Of a stretch of DNA of 64,000 nucleotides, positions 17,410 through 24,498 are shown one piece after another. The stretch comes from Roseicyclus marinus. GTDB lineage: Bacteria > Pseudomonadota > Alphaproteobacteria > Rhodobacterales > Rhodobacteraceae. A model generated the notes under the pieces. The model was given only the letters and a program-made list of their open reading frames with translations, did not search any database and had not been told where the DNA came from. Numbering within the stretch: position 1 is the stretch's first letter; each line of letters opens with the position of its first letter. The stretch is taken from NCBI RefSeq assembly GCF_030163795.1, contig NZ_JASJOF010000002.1, positions 1 through 64,000 on the forward strand. Direction: 5' to 3'. A program made the translations under genes and the position numbers.

Positions 17410-18075
17410 ATGACCTTGGCTTCTACAAATACGACTTTGGTCTCCCGCTCCCTGCTAATCAATCAGGCATCCTCTCCAATTCCATTTGGCAAGCGGATAT
17501 TAGACATCGTCGTTTCCACTCTGATGATTATCGTTCTCCTTCCATTGATGATCATTACAGGCCTTGCGATTAAGCTCAACAGCCAAGGGCCAGTCTTTTT
17601 CGTACAGACGCGAGTGGGCCTGAACGGAAAGACCTTTGGCATGGTCAAATTTAGGTCGATGTACCGGGACGCTGAGGCAAGGCGGGCCGAGCTTCTAGCT
17701 CAGTCGGATCGAACCGGTGTGTGCTTCAAGAAAAAAAACGATCCGCGGATCACCCCTGTAGGCCGCATCATTCGGCGCTACTCAATCGATGAACTGCCTC
17801 AACTTTTCAACGTTTTGAAAGGAGACATGTCACTCGTTGGCCCCCGCCCCGCGCTCCCTTCCGAAGTCGCTTCATACCCAATCCATGCCCTTGATCGCCT
17901 CAAGATACTGCCTGGCATTACGGGTATATGGCAGGTCTCCGGTAGAGCCGAAGTCTCCTTCGAGGAAATGGTCGAAATGGACATTTCCTACGCCCGGTCA
18001 ATGGGCCTGCGCCGCGATCTCCACGTCCTATTTTTGACAATTCCAGCCGTATTATTGGGACGCGGTGCTTATTGA
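17410..18075 (+). CDS. Undecaprenyl-phosphate sugar phosphotransferase (ExoY/WcaJ-like priming enzyme)
   Basis: A 221-residue priming transferase that moves a sugar-1-phosphate from a nucleotide sugar to undecaprenyl phosphate. KRILDIVVSTLMIIVLLPLM (about 28-47) is the usual membrane entry, followed by GPVFFVQTRVGLNGKTFGMVKFRSM near 58-82, DPRITPVGRIIRRYSIDELPQLFNVLKGDMSLVGPRP near 113-150, and PGITGIWQVSGR near 170. It is the short ExoY-type form with one N-terminal hydrophobic segment. A strong AAAGGA site precedes the ATG. AT-richer than the genes before it. It would start assembly of the repeat unit built by the upstream glycosyltransferases. Confidence 0.92.
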   Translation: MTLASTNTTLVSRSLLINQASSPIPFGKRILDIVVSTLMIIVLLPLMIITGLAIKLNSQGPVFFVQTRVGLNGKTFGMVKFRSMYRDAEARRAELLAQSDRTGVCFKKKNDPRITPVGRIIRRYSIDELPQLFNVLKGDMSLVGPRPALPSEVASYPIHALDRLKILPGITGIWQVSGRAEVSFEEMVEMDISYARSMGLRRDLHVLFLTIPAVLLGRGAY

Positions 18076-18162
18076 TCGCTCCGGAAAGTAAGAAACGGCC
18101 ATTCGGTCGCACTTAAAAAGTAGGAACTCATTTAAAAAATCGGAACCGACAAGGCATAAGAA

Positions 18163-18654
18163 ATGGTTATCGACACACACCAGTACAAAGACCGCGATTT
18201 TCTTGTAATTAAGATCATGACGCCGAGTCTTAATACAAGTAATGCGTCTCACCTGCGCCTGCTTCTCTCCGACAACATTGATCAAGGCGATCGTAATATA
18301 GTCCTTGACATGACGGGAGTTAAGTCAATCGACAGCTCTGCTCTTTATGAAATTATTGCCGCGGTGAAGCGAGTAGGAAATCTTGGCGCAATTAGTGTCG
18401 CGCAACTCACACCGAAGGTGGAACAGGTCTTTAAGCTAACACGAATGGACAAGGTGGTCACTGTCGCAGAAACGGTCGATCACGCCATCCTGGGCATTGC
18501 GAAGGCATCGAATGGTCCGTCCGCACGGCAATCGTGGTGGCGCTTGATCGCACGACCCTTGGCCTCACTTAGCCGCCCACACGCAAATTCGCCTCGCGAT
18601 ATCTCAACGCCATATTGGCCAGAAACTTCAGGTCTAGGGCGGACGCAACGCTGA
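18163..18654 (+). CDS. STAS-domain protein (anti-sigma-factor antagonist-like)
   Basis: A 163-residue cytoplasmic protein. The first ~110 residues form a STAS domain: FLVIKIMTPSLNTSNA near 13, NIVLDMTGVKSIDSSALYEIIAAVKR near 46-71 with the serine pair at the usual phosphorylation site, and VFKLTRMDKVVTVAETVD near 90. The last ~50 residues are unlike the STAS fold and polar. Such proteins act in partner-switching control, but no partner kinase or phosphatase is encoded next to it. It follows the priming transferase by 87 bp in the same direction, so control of exopolysaccharide synthesis is plausible. The IS element begins 40 bp after its stop. Confidence 0.8.
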   Translation: MVIDTHQYKDRDFLVIKIMTPSLNTSNASHLRLLLSDNIDQGDRNIVLDMTGVKSIDSSALYEIIAAVKRVGNLGAISVAQLTPKVEQVFKLTRMDKVVTVAETVDHAILGIAKASNGPSARQSWWRLIARPLASLSRPHANSPRDISTPYWPETSGLGRTQR

Positions 18655-18750
18655 TTGTGAGGGCATCGCTGTATTAAGAGGCGTATGTGCTGACTGAACT
18701 GGCCCCCGTTTCGACCGGACACTTGGGCATAACCATGGAGGCTTAGGCAT

Positions 18751-19146
18751 ATGCCTGAGCACGTGCTTATGTCTGAAATAGAGATCATCACCGATGGCGG
18801 CCGCCGGCGCCGCTGGACTGCCGCTGAGAAGCTGCGAATTGTGGAAGAGACGCTGGACGACCGGGCCAGCATCTCGGTCGTAGCGCGCCGCAATGGCGTG
18901 GCACCGAACCTGTTGTATCGGTGGCGGCGGCTTATGCTCGAAGGGGGAAGTGTCGCCGTGTCCGAGGACGATGACGTCACCAGCAACAAGGTTGTCCGCC
19001 AGATGGAGGACCGTATCCGCGAGCTCGAACGCCAGCTCGGGCGCAAGACGCTGGAGGCGGAGATCCTGCGTGAGGCACTGGACAAGTCACGGTCAAAAAA
19101 ACCGACCTTGCTCGCGCGGTCGCCGCTGAAGGACGATTTCCGGTGA
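18751..19146 (+). CDS. IS3-family (IS2-like) transposase OrfA
   Basis: A 131-residue DNA-binding subunit. RRRRWTAAEKLRIVEETL near 18 and the helix-turn-helix SISVVARRNGVAPNLLYRWRRL near 41-62 bind the element's ends. A leucine-zipper-like segment (RQMEDRIRELERQLGRKTLE, about 87-106) follows. It resembles IS2 OrfA from memory of that protein. The slippery stretch near its end would shift a fraction of ribosomes into orfB. Its stop overlaps the orfB GTG as GTGA. Confidence 0.9.
   Translation: MPEHVLMSEIEIITDGGRRRRWTAAEKLRIVEETLDDRASISVVARRNGVAPNLLYRWRRLMLEGGSVAVSEDDDVTSNKVVRQMEDRIRELERQLGRKTLEAEILREALDKSRSKKPTLLARSPLKDDFR
19095..19101 (+). other. Programmed -1 frameshift site (A7)
   Basis: Seven adenines are read in the orfA frame as A-AAA-AAA. 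A slip of -1 enters the orfB frame, which is open from here to the orfB start at 19143, so a fused OrfAB transposase can be made. This is the normal way IS3-family elements make their active transposase. Confidence 0.75.
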
Positions 19147-19976
19147 AGGTCGTGGCCGAAACCCTGGGCGTGGCCCGCTCAAACCTGATCGATCGGATGA
19201 ACGGGCGAACGAAGCCGCGGCGGCGCTATCATAAAGCGCAAGACGCGGCGCTGGTGCCGTTGATCACCACGCTGGTGGCGGCGCGCCCGACCTACGGCTA
19301 TCGGCGGATTACGGCGATCCTGAACCGCCAGTTGCGCTCGGAGGGCTTGGCCCCGGTCAATCACAAACGGGTCTACCGGATCATGCAGGCCCACAACCTG
19401 CTCCTGGCTCGAAAATACACGGAGCGCCCCGAGCACGTTCACGATGGCAAGGTCATCGTCATGCGCTCGAACCTGCGCTGGTGTTCGGACGGGTTCGAGT
19501 TCACCTGCTGGAATGGCGACATCCTCCGTGGCGCGTTCATCATTGATGCTCACGACCGTGAGGTCATCGCATGGCGGGCCGTAGTGAACGCTGGGATCAG
19601 CGGCTCGGACATCCGCGACATCATGCTCGAAGCTGTGGAGCGCCGCTTTGGCGGTCACCGTGCGCCGTCGGTCATCGAGATGCTGTCCGACAACGGCTCG
19701 CCCTACACCGCGAAGGACACGCAGATCTTCGCCCGCCAGCTGGGTCTGAAGCCCTGCTTCACGCCGGTCCAGAGCCCGCAGAGCAACGGAATCTCAGAGG
19801 CCTTTGTGAAGACGCTGAAGCGCGATTACGTCCAGGTGACACCGTTGCCGGATGCTAAAACCGTTCTCGGATTGATCGGAGGCTGGATCGAGGACTACAA
19901 CGACAACCACCCGCACTCAGGGCTGAAAATGCGCTCGCCACGCGAGTTCATCGCAGCTCAAACCGCAACCGCCTGA
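19143..19976 (+). CDS. IS3-family (IS2-like) transposase OrfB
   Basis: A 277-residue DDE integrase-core protein. An HTH_21-type region has RPTYGYRRITAILNRQL near 41. The catalytic core reads RWCSDGFEFTCWNGD near 113 (first D), EMLSDNGSPYTAKD near 178 (second D) and SPQSNGISEAFVKTLKRDY near 210 (E). The C-terminus WIEDYNDNHPHSGLKMRSPREF is typical of the group. It can start at GTG 19143, which overlaps the orfA stop, or be made as an OrfAB fusion from the A7 slip site. Confidence 0.92.
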   Translation: MKVVAETLGVARSNLIDRMNGRTKPRRRYHKAQDAALVPLITTLVAARPTYGYRRITAILNRQLRSEGLAPVNHKRVYRIMQAHNLLLARKYTERPEHVHDGKVIVMRSNLRWCSDGFEFTCWNGDILRGAFIIDAHDREVIAWRAVVNAGISGSDIRDIMLEAVERRFGGHRAPSVIEMLSDNGSPYTAKDTQIFARQLGLKPCFTPVQSPQSNGISEAFVKTLKRDYVQVTPLPDAKTVLGLIGGWIEDYNDNHPHSGLKMRSPREFIAAQTATA

Positions 19977-20270
19977 GTGTCCGGTGAATTGGGGGCAAGA
20001 CCACTGACCAGTCCATCGCCTTTCAAGTCGGCAGCATTGGCTCGCCCCAAGAACCCAGCTTTCCCTTTGAAGCAGAGAGATAAATCCGTCTGAAATTTTG
20101 TGAGATCGAGCCGGAGACCGCTTTCGTCGATCAAGAACAAGGAACGTCGGCAAATCCTGCCACACTTTCGCATAGGAAACCCTTGTCGAAAGGAAAGCAG
20201 ACTCGCCGCATGCGTTGAAGACAAAAGCTGACGAGTTTCCTATCCAAGTTCGGAGCGTACGGAGAAGCAG

Positions 20271-21137
20271 ATGTGTGCAGATTGTGAAGCGGAAATCTTG
20301 GCCGATAAAGAGAGCGAGAGCGAGCGCAAAAGTTTCAGCCTCGCACTCGTCTTCGCCATTGTGTCCACAGGCGCTGCAGCGAATGCGGCAGCGCCCTCGA
20401 TGCTGCATCAATTCCGCGTGCAACAAAATTCTTGGCTCACAACACCTGACCTCGGTGTGAGCAAGATCGTTTTCATCTGCATCATGATCGGTATCTGGAG
20501 AGCGTCATCCGGCCTGCATGGTCCGGCGCGACCGTGGCACGTCTTTCTACTCCTTCCTGCCGCAATTGGCACTCTTGGTGTGTCAGGAAACAGCGCTTGG
20601 GCAGGACTGGCTTTGAGCGCAATAGCCTTCCTGGCTGTCTTCTCTCAACCATCGGGTACACGTTGCGGTTTATGGATTATCCTTCTGGGCGCGCTCCACG
20701 GTCCTGGCACAAGTCTTCTTGGGCAGATGGCGGGCGGCAACCTGCTGGCGATTGATCAATTTGTGACGGTTTCGATCCTTTCGCTGTTTGAGACCATCAC
20801 GCCCGTCCGGGGAAATGTGATTCAGACCGCCGGCGGCGATGCGATACTGCTTGTATGGGAATGTGGCGTGTTAAAAAATATCGCCTTAGTTCTGTTGCTT
20901 TGGCTAACAATGCTCCAGCTTCTGATCGGGCCCGAATATCGCGCGCCACTATCAGACGCAGTTCTGCTTGTTGGCGTCTGCGTAGCAATCAATACTGTTC
21001 GCTTGTCACTGATGGCCATCACAGCGGATTGGTTCGATCTTTTTCATGATGGAGCGGGAGCGACAACACTTCGGCTGCTTCTTCTCTCCACACCCGTGGC
21101 TTTAGCCTGGTCGAAGGCAAATCATGCGCGCGCGTGA
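20271..21137 (+). CDS. Exosortase/archaeosortase-like membrane cysteine protease (candidate)
   Basis: A 288-residue protein with about eight hydrophobic segments. The late part carries the order of residues expected for the exosortase catalytic triad: a cysteine in VWECGVLKN (C198) at the start of a membrane segment, an arginine in AINTVRLSLM (R244), and a histidine in DLFHDGAG (H259). Exosortases cut and transfer secreted proteins carrying a short C-terminal signal of motif, membrane segment and basic tail, and often sit beside exopolysaccharide genes. A good GGAGAA ribosome site is at 20261. The gene overlaps the next by 14 bp, and a small protein with a matching C-terminal layout follows. 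The stretch is AT-richer than the core genes. Subtype not assigned; the CG after the cysteine differs from the common CSG. Confidence 0.68.
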   Translation: MCADCEAEILADKESESERKSFSLALVFAIVSTGAAANAAAPSMLHQFRVQQNSWLTTPDLGVSKIVFICIMIGIWRASSGLHGPARPWHVFLLLPAAIGTLGVSGNSAWAGLALSAIAFLAVFSQPSGTRCGLWIILLGALHGPGTSLLGQMAGGNLLAIDQFVTVSILSLFETITPVRGNVIQTAGGDAILLVWECGVLKNIALVLLLWLTMLQLLIGPEYRAPLSDAVLLVGVCVAINTVRLSLMAITADWFDLFHDGAGATTLRLLLLSTPVALAWSKANHARA

Positions 21138-21621
21138 TATAATTTTTTGGCTTGCCCTTTTCATCACGCCGGGTCTTGGCCTTGCGCTGAAATCTCGCGA
21201 TACTTCGGTAGAGGCATTCGACAGGGTGAGTTCGGTGCAGCGAGCCGAAGACGTCCTCTTGGAGCACGGCCTCGTGAGAGACGATACTTCCAGAGTGCTT
21301 ATCAGCGGGATCTCCGCTGCAGCTATATTCCACCGACCGCATTGTGACGGGTTGCTTGCGGTAGTCCCCTTGCCACTTACCGCCCAACGATTTGAACATG
21401 TCGTTCCGACGCTAGGGGAGAACGTGACGGCTTCCGGATATGTATTCCAAGGGCGCCATTCAGACGCATATCCTGCGCTGGCGCGCCTCCGCGCGCGCCT
21501 CCTTGCAGATCTGCGCATTCGAGATCAAACCGATACAACCGTTTTTTCTTTCAAGGAATTGGGTAACTGCGGCCTGGCGGCAATAATAGACTGGTCCAAG
21601 CTTGAGCCAAGGAGAACGTAG
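21124..21621 (+). CDS. Unknown exported protein, exosortase-cassette member
   Basis: A 165-residue protein I do not recognise. The N-terminus (IIFWLALFITPGLGLAL, about 6-22) is a signal anchor or signal peptide; the rest looks soluble and periplasmic, with two cysteines (in HRPHCDGLL and ELGNCGLAA). It starts inside the end of the exosortase-like gene and lies 3 bp before the small candidate substrate, so all three are one transcription unit. By position it could be an accessory protein, as EpsI-type proteins are for exosortases, but I see no clear EpsI signature. Confidence 0.6.
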   Translation: MRARDIIFWLALFITPGLGLALKSRDTSVEAFDRVSSVQRAEDVLLEHGLVRDDTSRVLISGISAAAIFHRPHCDGLLAVVPLPLTAQRFEHVVPTLGENVTASGYVFQGRHSDAYPALARLRARLLADLRIRDQTDTTVFSFKELGNCGLAAIIDWSKLEPRRT

Positions 21622-21624
21622 AAA

Positions 21625-21918
21625 ATGTTTTTTCTTTACAACAGCCTGAGGTGTAGCTTTCGGAGCGTATTTGTAACACTGACTGGTTCCTTATTTTTCA
21701 TGACTGAAGCAGCGAAGTCTCAAAGTGGCACCGCTCATGCATCAGCTAATTGTAATGCAAGCTTTAAGGTCAATTGCACCGGGAGTAACATTACTATCGA
21801 CTTTACTCCGTCTGCCGCGCCATTAGAAAATCTCGGAGACCATCCAAATGAGCTTTTGGCGATACTTGCGATTATGATTTTTTTTGCAATGCGACTTGGC
21901 GTACGCCGCAAGGGTTGA
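21625..21918 (+). CDS. Small exported protein with C-terminal sorting-signal layout (candidate exosortase substrate)
   Basis: A 97-residue protein preceded by a strong AAGGAG site (21609). It has an N-terminal signal peptide (about 1-32), a polar centre rich in Asn, Ser and Thr with two cysteines (C43, C51), and ends with PNELLAILAIMIFFAMRLGVRRKG-type architecture: a hydrophobic segment (about 76-89) and a basic tail RRKG. That is the layout of proteins processed by exosortases, although no PEP motif is present; PLENLGDHP would be the candidate recognition stretch. It is the last gene of the cassette. Function is inferred only from layout and location. Confidence 0.6.
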   Translation: MFFLYNSLRCSFRSVFVTLTGSLFFMTEAAKSQSGTAHASANCNASFKVNCTGSNITIDFTPSAAPLENLGDHPNELLAILAIMIFFAMRLGVRRKG

Positions 21919-22582
21919 GTTGGGAACCCATAAAACTTGAGGGTTTTTAGTTGCATAAGCTACTGAAAGACTTTTCCATCAAGGCTGGATACTTATTTCA
22001 TTATTTTTGCACAACCTACGCGTGACACCGCTAATTTTCTTCATGGGCCGCGCGGGTCAACTTATACTCATGGCAAGTCTTGCCAGCTGTTCATTTCGCG
22101 CACGGGGAGAACAATGGCAAGCCACGACGCGCAGCGTTGTCTGCAGCCCCTTGCTCGTTTCCAGCACCATGCGCGGCACCGGATCCTCGACCGCGCCCCG
22201 CGCATCCAGCGCCCGATAGGTGTTGATCGTAAAGGCGACAGTGGCCACCTCCCCAAGACCCATTAGCCCCACCCAGACGACATGAGCCGCGCGCAGCGCG
22301 GGCAGCCGCCGCCGCTCCTAGCCGAGGGTCATGTGAAATCTGTCGAAACGGCCGGTGGCAGCCATGGCGCGATCTCCGCATTCTGTCTCTGGCGCCTCCG
22401 GGCCGGGTCGGCCTTTCGTCGCGTCCAGATCACACTACGCGGAGCGCGGGGATGCCGCGCGCGGACAGGGGTATCGCCGGGCCGTCCAAAACGGCATCCG
22501 GGCGGCCCAACGGTAGCACCATGCTACTTTGGATACGTCGCACCCGCCGATCGACGCAGGCCGGGCCCTCCCACCGGACAAG
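21919..22582. other. Gap with a possible minus-strand gene remnant
   Basis: No convincing complete gene is present. The first 150 bases are AT-rich like the cassette to the left. From about 22057 to 22350 the minus strand reads like part of a small membrane protein (for example AAHVVWVGLMGLGEVATVAF and YRALDARGAVEDPVPRMVLE), but it lacks a proper start: the upstream ATG frame (MAATGRFDRFHMTLG) stops almost at once in another frame. I read this as a frameshifted, truncated remnant at the edge of the acquired DNA. Family not recognised. Confidence 0.35.
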
Positions 22583-22611
22583 AAAAAAGGCCGCCCCCGC
22601 AGGGACGGCCT
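22583..22611 (-). terminator. Rho-independent terminator of ndk
   Basis: On the minus strand, AGGCCG and a GGG/CCC extension form a GC-rich stem closed by CGGCCT and followed by TTTTTTC. It lies about 30 bases after the ndk stop codon. Confidence 0.8.
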
Positions 22612-22639
22612 GATCTTTCGCGCCCTTGGGCGACTCGGC

Positions 22640-23062
22640 TCAGCCGACCAGTTCCATCCCGGCGAAGAAATACGCGATTTCCTCGGCCGCGGTTTCCGGC
22701 GCATCCGAGCCATGGACCGAATTTTCGCCCTTGGAGATGGCGAAATCCTTGCGGATCGTGCCTTCCGCCGCTTCCGCCGGATCGGTCGCGCCCATCACTT
22801 CGCGGTATTTCGCGATGGCGTTCTCGCCTTCCAGCACCTGAACCACGACCGGCTCGGAGGCCATGAATTCGCACAGTTCGCCATAGAACGGGCGTTCCTT
22901 GTGGACGGCGTAGAAGTGGCCGGCCTGTGCGGGGGTCATGTGAATGCGCTTTTGCGCGATGATCCGCAGGCCCGCGGCCTCGATCTTGGCGTTGATCGCG
23001 CCGGTCAGGTTGCGCTTGGTGGCGTCGGGCTTGATGATCGAAAAGGTGCGCTGAATGGCCAT
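22640..23062 (-). CDS. ndk: Nucleoside diphosphate kinase
   Basis: A 140-residue enzyme that moves the gamma phosphate between nucleoside di- and triphosphates through a phosphohistidine. It starts [21 protein letters not shown], has [13 protein letters not shown] near 51, [19 protein letters not shown] near 87, and the active-site histidine in ENSVHGSDA near 117. Start chosen at 23062, where the family N-terminus begins. A terminator follows directly. Standard length, no oddities. Confidence 0.97.
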   Translation of the reverse strand: MAIQRTFSIIKPDATKRNLTGAINAKIEAAGLRIIAQKRIHMTPAQAGHFYAVHKERPFYGELCEFMASEPVVVQVLEGENAIAKYREVMGATDPAEAAEGTIRKDFAISKGENSVHGSDAPETAAEEIAYFFAGMELVG

Positions 23063-23135
23063 GTTTCGGGTCTCGTCTGCATGAGGAGTGGAGTTCGCGC
23101 GCCGGGTAACATGCAGGGCAGCGGTTGAAAAGGCG

Positions 23136-24332
23136 TCAATCGACCGGTTGGCGCGCCGCCCCGCGCGCGGCCAGCACCGCAAGACCCAGCGCAATGACCG
23201 AGGCCGCGATCATCAAGGCCAAAAGCCTCAGCGGCGTTGCCCCCGCCGCCATCACCGGCAGCGTCAGCCCCGTCAGGACCGCACCCCCGAACAATTGAAG
23301 CGCCCCCGACAGGCCCGCCGCACTTCCCGCCAGATCGGGCCGGACGGAAATCAGCCCCGCATTGGTGTTGGAAATCGTCAGACCATTGCCGAACCCCACG
23401 CAGATCGTCGCCCCGAACAGGACCAGCGGGTGCCAGAACCCCAAAAGGAACACCCCCGCCCCCGCGCACAGACCCGCCAGCGCGAAACCGCGCCCCACGA
23501 GGATCAGAACGGTCACGCCCAGCCGGGGCGCCAGCCGCGCCGTGATCACCGACCCAAGCATGTATCCGCCCGTGATCGACCCCAGCCCGACCCCGATCCA
23601 CGTCGTCGATAGGCCGAAACTCTCCAGCGCCACAAAGGGCGCACCCGTCAGGAAGATGTAGAAGGTGCCCACCGACACGCCGGTACACAGCGCATAGGCC
23701 CAGTAAAGGCCCGATCCCAACAGCGCCCGGTAGGCCGCGATCTGCTCGCGCGGACTGCGCCGCACCCGCACGCGCGTCTCGCCCCAGTCGATCCACGCCA
23801 GCACAAGACAGATCGCCCCAAGCAGCGTGTAGAACCCGAAGATCGCCCGCCAGCCGACCAGCGTATCCAGAATGCCCCCCACCGTCGGCCCGATCATCGG
23901 CGCAATCGCCATGGCGGCGGCGATCGTGCCCATCTTTCCGGCCGCCTCGCGGGTCGAATACATGTCGCGCAGCGCCGCCAACCCCACCACGCTGCCCGCC
24001 AGAACCAGCGCCTGCAGCAAGCGGCAAATCAGGAAAAGCGTGAAATCCACCGCCAGCGCCGCACCCAAAGACGCCAACACATAGACCGCCAGCGCGACCA
24101 AGATCACCCGCCGCCGCCCAAGCAGATCCGAAATCGGCCCAAGGATCAGCTGCATCACCCCCGCCGCCACCATGTAGGCCGAAACCGCCAGCCCCATCGT
24201 GGCCTCGCTCACGCCGAAAACCTCGGCCATGCGCGGCAGCGCGGGCAAAAACATGTTCAATGTCAGGACCACAAGGGCGACGAGCAAGATCATCGTGGCC
24301 AGATGCGGAGGTCTCTGGGCGGGGGCGATCAC
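23136..24332 (-). CDS. Bcr/CflA-family multidrug efflux MFS transporter
   Basis: A 398-residue protein with 12 membrane segments. [52 protein letters not shown] near 27-78 contains the Bcr/CflA entry and the MFS motif between helices 2 and 3; [22 protein letters not shown] near 103 carries helix 4/5 signatures; [12 protein letters not shown] near 142 is the antiporter-type motif. A proton-driven drug/H+ exporter of the inner membrane. Divergent from the ABC-F gene and 73 bp from ndk in the same direction. Substrate unknown. Confidence 0.93.
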   Translation of the reverse strand: MIAPAQRPPHLATMILLVALVVLTLNMFLPALPRMAEVFGVSEATMGLAVSAYMVAAGVMQLILGPISDLLGRRRVILVALAVYVLASLGAALAVDFTLFLICRLLQALVLAGSVVGLAALRDMYSTREAAGKMGTIAAAMAIAPMIGPTVGGILDTLVGWRAIFGFYTLLGAICLVLAWIDWGETRVRVRRSPREQIAAYRALLGSGLYWAYALCTGVSVGTFYIFLTGAPFVALESFGLSTTWIGVGLGSITGGYMLGSVITARLAPRLGVTVLILVGRGFALAGLCAGAGVFLLGFWHPLVLFGATICVGFGNGLTISNTNAGLISVRPDLAGSAAGLSGALQLFGGAVLTGLTLPVMAAGATPLRLLALMIAASVIALGLAVLAARGAARQPVD

Positions 24333-24498
24333 GGGGCGGATGGGTCCTGAGAATTCTTCCCCCTCGCGCTACCACCGCCCGCTTGCCCGCGCCAGTGGCC
24401 GCCCGCACGAGGATCGAATATGCCTTCCGCGCAAAAGCCCTATGCCCATGCCGCGCTGAGGCATTGACCGTGACGCCCTGCCCTGCCACATCGCGCCC

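Larger units (their letters stand above)
18695..20003 (+). mobile_element. Complete IS3-family insertion sequence (IS2-like), 1309 bp
   Basis: The left end reads TGAACTGGCCCCCG and the right end, read inward, TGGTCTTGCCCCC; both continue into ACCGGACACT, giving imperfect terminal repeats of about 33 bp. The element is flanked on both sides by the 5-bp direct repeat CTGAC (18690-18694 and 20004-20008), the target duplication expected of this group. It carries orfA and orfB with a slippery A7 between them. Both ends, both genes and the target repeats are intact, so the insertion is probably recent and the element possibly active. It sits between the STAS gene and the exosortase-like cassette. 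Confidence 0.92.
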
